Source: an uncultured Bacteroidota bacterium
GTDB lineage: Bacteria; Bacteroidota; Bacteroidia; Flavobacteriales; Flavobacteriaceae
DNA: 8,911 nt
Assembly: GCA_902517365.1 (NCBI GenBank)
Contig: CABYCA010000024.1
Coordinates: forward strand, 1 to 8,911
Direction: 5' to 3'
Shown in pieces: positions 6,825-8,911 of this stretch; positions within the stretch are counted from its first letter, which is position 1, and the number at the start of each line of letters is the position of its first letter. Below the pieces are notes generated by a model. That model made no database searches and was not told the origin of the DNA. It worked only from the letters and a program-made list of their open reading frames with translations. A program made the position numbers and the translations under genes.

Positions 6825-8279
6825 TTATTTTCTAATCAAATAAAGCCCAATAAAGTTTATTAATCCATTGAATGGCAGAAGTTCATAGCCTATTGTGTAA
6901 CCTCCAATTAGTTCTGGAGGAATATTTCCAATCAATATTATTAGAATTATATTAACTATTACTACAAAATAGACTTTATTGTCGTCTATTTTATAATTGG
7001 TGAATATTCCAAAAGCAAATAGACCAAGAAGTGGTCCATATGTATACTGAGCAACAGTTAGTAGACTATCAATAACATTTTTATCCAAGTAATATCTAAA
7101 AAAGATTACTACTGCAATAAGTAAAGCACTCATTAATACATGAACATATTTTCTAGTTTTTTTTGAACTGGATTTATTACTATCTATTCTTAATATGTCT
7201 ACACAAACAGATGTAGTTAGAGAGGTTAATGCACTATCAGCACTGCTATACGCTGCAGCTATCAAACCAAGTATAAAAGTTATTCCTAAAAACCCACCAA
7301 GTCCAGATCTTAATGCAATTTCAGGAAATAGAAGATCAGTTCTAGGACTATTATCAACTAATGGAATATTAATACCATTCTGATTAGAATATATATATAA
7401 AAGCGCTCCTAGAACTATAAATAGGAATGTAACAGCTGTCAAAATAAAGCTAAAAACAATCATATTCTTCTTTGCTTCTTTAATATTCTTACAAGTAAGA
7501 TTTTTTTGCATCATATCTTGATCAAGACCTGTCATACAAATTGTTATGAAAGCCCCTCCAATTATTGACTTTAAAAAGTAACTTCTTTCCATAATACTAT
7601 CTGTCACAAATATTTTATTAAATTCTTGGAATTCACTTGAAGTAACAAACTCTGCAAATGTCCAACCAATATCTTTATTTATGTAATGAATTGACAAAAC
7701 AACTGCAAGTATCATTAAAGTTGTCTGTATAGTGTCTGTCCAAACTATTGTTTTTATTCCCCCTCTTCTTGTATATAGCCATATTAATAGAATTGATATA
7801 ATTACAGTTATTTCATAAGGTATTCCAAAATCGTCTAGAACAAATTCTTGAAGTACAATAGCAACTAGATATAATCTAAAAGATGCACCTAAAACTCTTG
7901 ATATTAAAAATGAAATCGATCCAACTAAATGAGATTTTTTTCCGAATCTGTCATATAAATATTCATATATAGATGTTAACCCAAGATTATAATAAATTGG
8001 TAACAAGATGTTGGCAACTATTAAATATCCAATTAAGTAACCTATTACAACCTGAAAGTATGTAAATTGAGATTCACCAACCCATCCAGGTACTGAAATA
8101 AAAGTAACTCCAGAAAGAGAAGCTCCAACCATTCCAAATGCAACAACAGCCCAATTTGAGCTTCTCTTTGCGTTAAAAAATGTTTCATTATTATCCTCTT
8201 TACCAGTAAAATATGAAATGGCAGTTAGTATCAAAAAATAAGATACTATTGCAAATAAAATAACTTGTGAAGACAACAT
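6825..8279 (-). CDS. Sodium/solute symporter family (SSS) transporter
   Basis: An inner-membrane protein of 484 residues with about 12-13 hydrophobic segments, in the SSS/SLC5 family (LeuT-like fold) that couples solute uptake to Na+. Supporting motifs are the broken first core helix GASLSGVTFISVPGW (about 53-66), the RRGGIKTIVWTDTIQT segment typical of the family, and the Na2-site helix AAAYSSADSALTS (about 341-353), whose consecutive Ser residues usually bind sodium. The substrate cannot be read from sequence; relatives carry sugars, proline, pantothenate, sialic acid and others. No catabolic genes flank it, so context does not help. The start MLSSQVILFAIV leads straight into the first membrane helix. 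It is divergent from recR, 50 bases apart, and precedes htpG on the same strand. The shorter C-terminus ends just after its last hydrophobic segment (LINFIGLYLIRK). Confidence 0.93.
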   Translation of the reverse strand: MLSSQVILFAIVSYFLILTAISYFTGKEDNNETFFNAKRSSNWAVVAFGMVGASLSGVTFISVPGWVGESQFTYFQVVIGYLIGYLIVANILLPIYYNLGLTSIYEYLYDRFGKKSHLVGSISFLISRVLGASFRLYLVAIVLQEFVLDDFGIPYEITVIISILLIWLYTRRGGIKTIVWTDTIQTTLMILAVVLSIHYINKDIGWTFAEFVTSSEFQEFNKIFVTDSIMERSYFLKSIIGGAFITICMTGLDQDMMQKNLTCKNIKEAKKNMIVFSFILTAVTFLFIVLGALLYIYSNQNGINIPLVDNSPRTDLLFPEIALRSGLGGFLGITFILGLIAAAYSSADSALTSLTTSVCVDILRIDSNKSSSKKTRKYVHVLMSALLIAVVIFFRYYLDKNVIDSLLTVAQYTYGPLLGLFAFGIFTNYKIDDNKVYFVVIVNIILIILIGNIPPELIGGYTIGYELLPFNGLINFIGLYLIRK

Positions 8280-8329
8280 TTTCGTAAATATACAAAAGAA
8301 CTTACAACGAATATTTCTAAATTAGCTTA

Positions 8330-8911
8330 ATGGAATTTCCATCTAAACTTCTTGAAAATTTGGTCTATAATATTTCACAATTATCTGGGATTGGAAAACG
8401 ATCTGCACTAAGAATTGCATTAGAGATTCTTAGAAAACCAAAAGAATATTCAAGAGACCTATCTGAAAGTATTCTTGATTTTAAAACTCAGATCAAACAT
8501 TGCTCTGAATGCCATAATATTTCCGATAAAGATATTTGTGATATTTGTTCAAATCCATCAAGAGATCAATCGATAATCTGTATAGTTGAAGATATTAGAG
8601 ATGTTATTGCAATAGAGAATACCAATCTTTATAATGGATTGTATCATGTATTAGGTGGAGTCATTTCTCCAATTGAAGGAATAGGTCCTGAGGACTTAAA
8701 TATCAATAGTCTTGAAAAAAAGATTATTGATAAAAAAATTAATGAAATAATTTTTGCTTTAAGTGCAACAATAGAGGCTGATACAACAAGTTTTTACTTA
8801 TTTAAAATATTAAATAAACTTGATGTTAAAGTTTCAGTTCTAGCAAGAGGAATTCCTGTTGGAGATCAATTAGAATATACTGATGAAGTCACATTAGCAA
8901 GGAGTATTCAG
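8330..8911 (+). CDS. recR: Recombination protein RecR (3' end outside window)
   Basis: Part of the RecFOR machinery that loads RecA onto gapped single-stranded DNA. I translated 194 codons, open to the last base of the window. Domains in order are: a helix-hairpin-helix (LSGIGKRSALRIA, about 18-30); a four-Cys zinc finger (C58, C61, C70 and C73 in CSECHNISDKDICDIC); a Toprim domain beginning at IVEDIRDV (E87-D88) and continuing through GLYHVLGGVISPIEGIGPEDL; and the C-terminal LARGIPVGDQLEYTDEVTLARSI. RecR is about 200-206 residues, so roughly a dozen codons lie beyond the edge; this is a window truncation, not a broken gene. The ATG at 8330 is the first possible start after an in-frame TAA at 8318 and gives the normal N-terminus (FPSKLLENLV). 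No Shine-Dalgarno is visible. The partner genes recF and recO are not in the window. Confidence 0.96.
   Translation, partial: MEFPSKLLENLVYNISQLSGIGKRSALRIALEILRKPKEYSRDLSESILDFKTQIKHCSECHNISDKDICDICSNPSRDQSIICIVEDIRDVIAIENTNLYNGLYHVLGGVISPIEGIGPEDLNINSLEKKIIDKKINEIIFALSATIEADTTSFYLFKILNKLDVKVSVLARGIPVGDQLEYTDEVTLARSIQ

Noticed and set aside
8285..8292. TATATTTA on the minus strand as a promoter for the symporter
   Set aside because: It mismatches the last position of TAnnTTTG, lies only about 5 bases from the start codon, and has no -33 element at the right distance. It is too weak to annotate in AT-rich DNA.

Overview
The window looks like ordinary core chromosome from an AT-rich member of the Bacteroidota, most likely a marine-type Flavobacteriia. 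This rests on four things. The RpoC fragment has a Bacteroidota-type layout, with an SI3-like insertion and an extended, Asp/Lys-rich C-terminal linker. HtpG has the Gly-rich C-terminal segment usual for the phylum. A stand-alone DUF4369-type lipoprotein sits beside an S1/P1 nuclease. Starts are preceded by A-rich stretches rather than Shine-Dalgarno sequences. GC content is low, roughly 30% by eye. Taxonomy below class is not resolvable here.

Layout. On the + strand, 2-2368 is the 3' part of rpoC; its 5' part lies before the window. Nine bases later comes idi (2378-2896), which overlaps a 6-pyruvoyl-tetrahydropterin synthase family gene (2893-3300) by ATGA, so the three form a tight apparent operon. 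A DUF4369-type lipoprotein (3983-3297, minus) converges on it, with stop codons overlapping. A 155-base AT-rich divergent spacer (3984-4138) separates the lipoprotein from a secreted S1/P1-type nuclease (4139-4909, plus). The nuclease converges on htpG (6763-4898, minus) with a 12-base tail overlap. Upstream of htpG on the same strand is a sodium/solute symporter (8279-6825, minus). A 50-base divergent spacer separates the symporter from recR (8330 to the window edge, plus), which lacks only about its last dozen codons.

How the genes relate. The set is mainly housekeeping: transcription (RpoC), isoprenoid precursors (Idi), pterin or queuosine metabolism (PTPS family), protein folding (HtpG) and recombinational repair (RecR). 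Three envelope or secreted functions are added: the lipoprotein, the nuclease (probably nucleic-acid or phosphate scavenging) and the Na+-coupled transporter. Nothing ties them into one pathway. The tight spacing and overlapping 3' ends suggest a compact genome.

I found no mobile element, CRISPR array, tRNA or rRNA, prophage or defence-like cassette, and no evidence of an undescribed system. The most interesting detail is the active-site motif of the pterin synthase, which combines a C-x5-HGH spacing with a glutamate in the E-x2-HGH position. No non-coding stretch exceeds about 155 bases.
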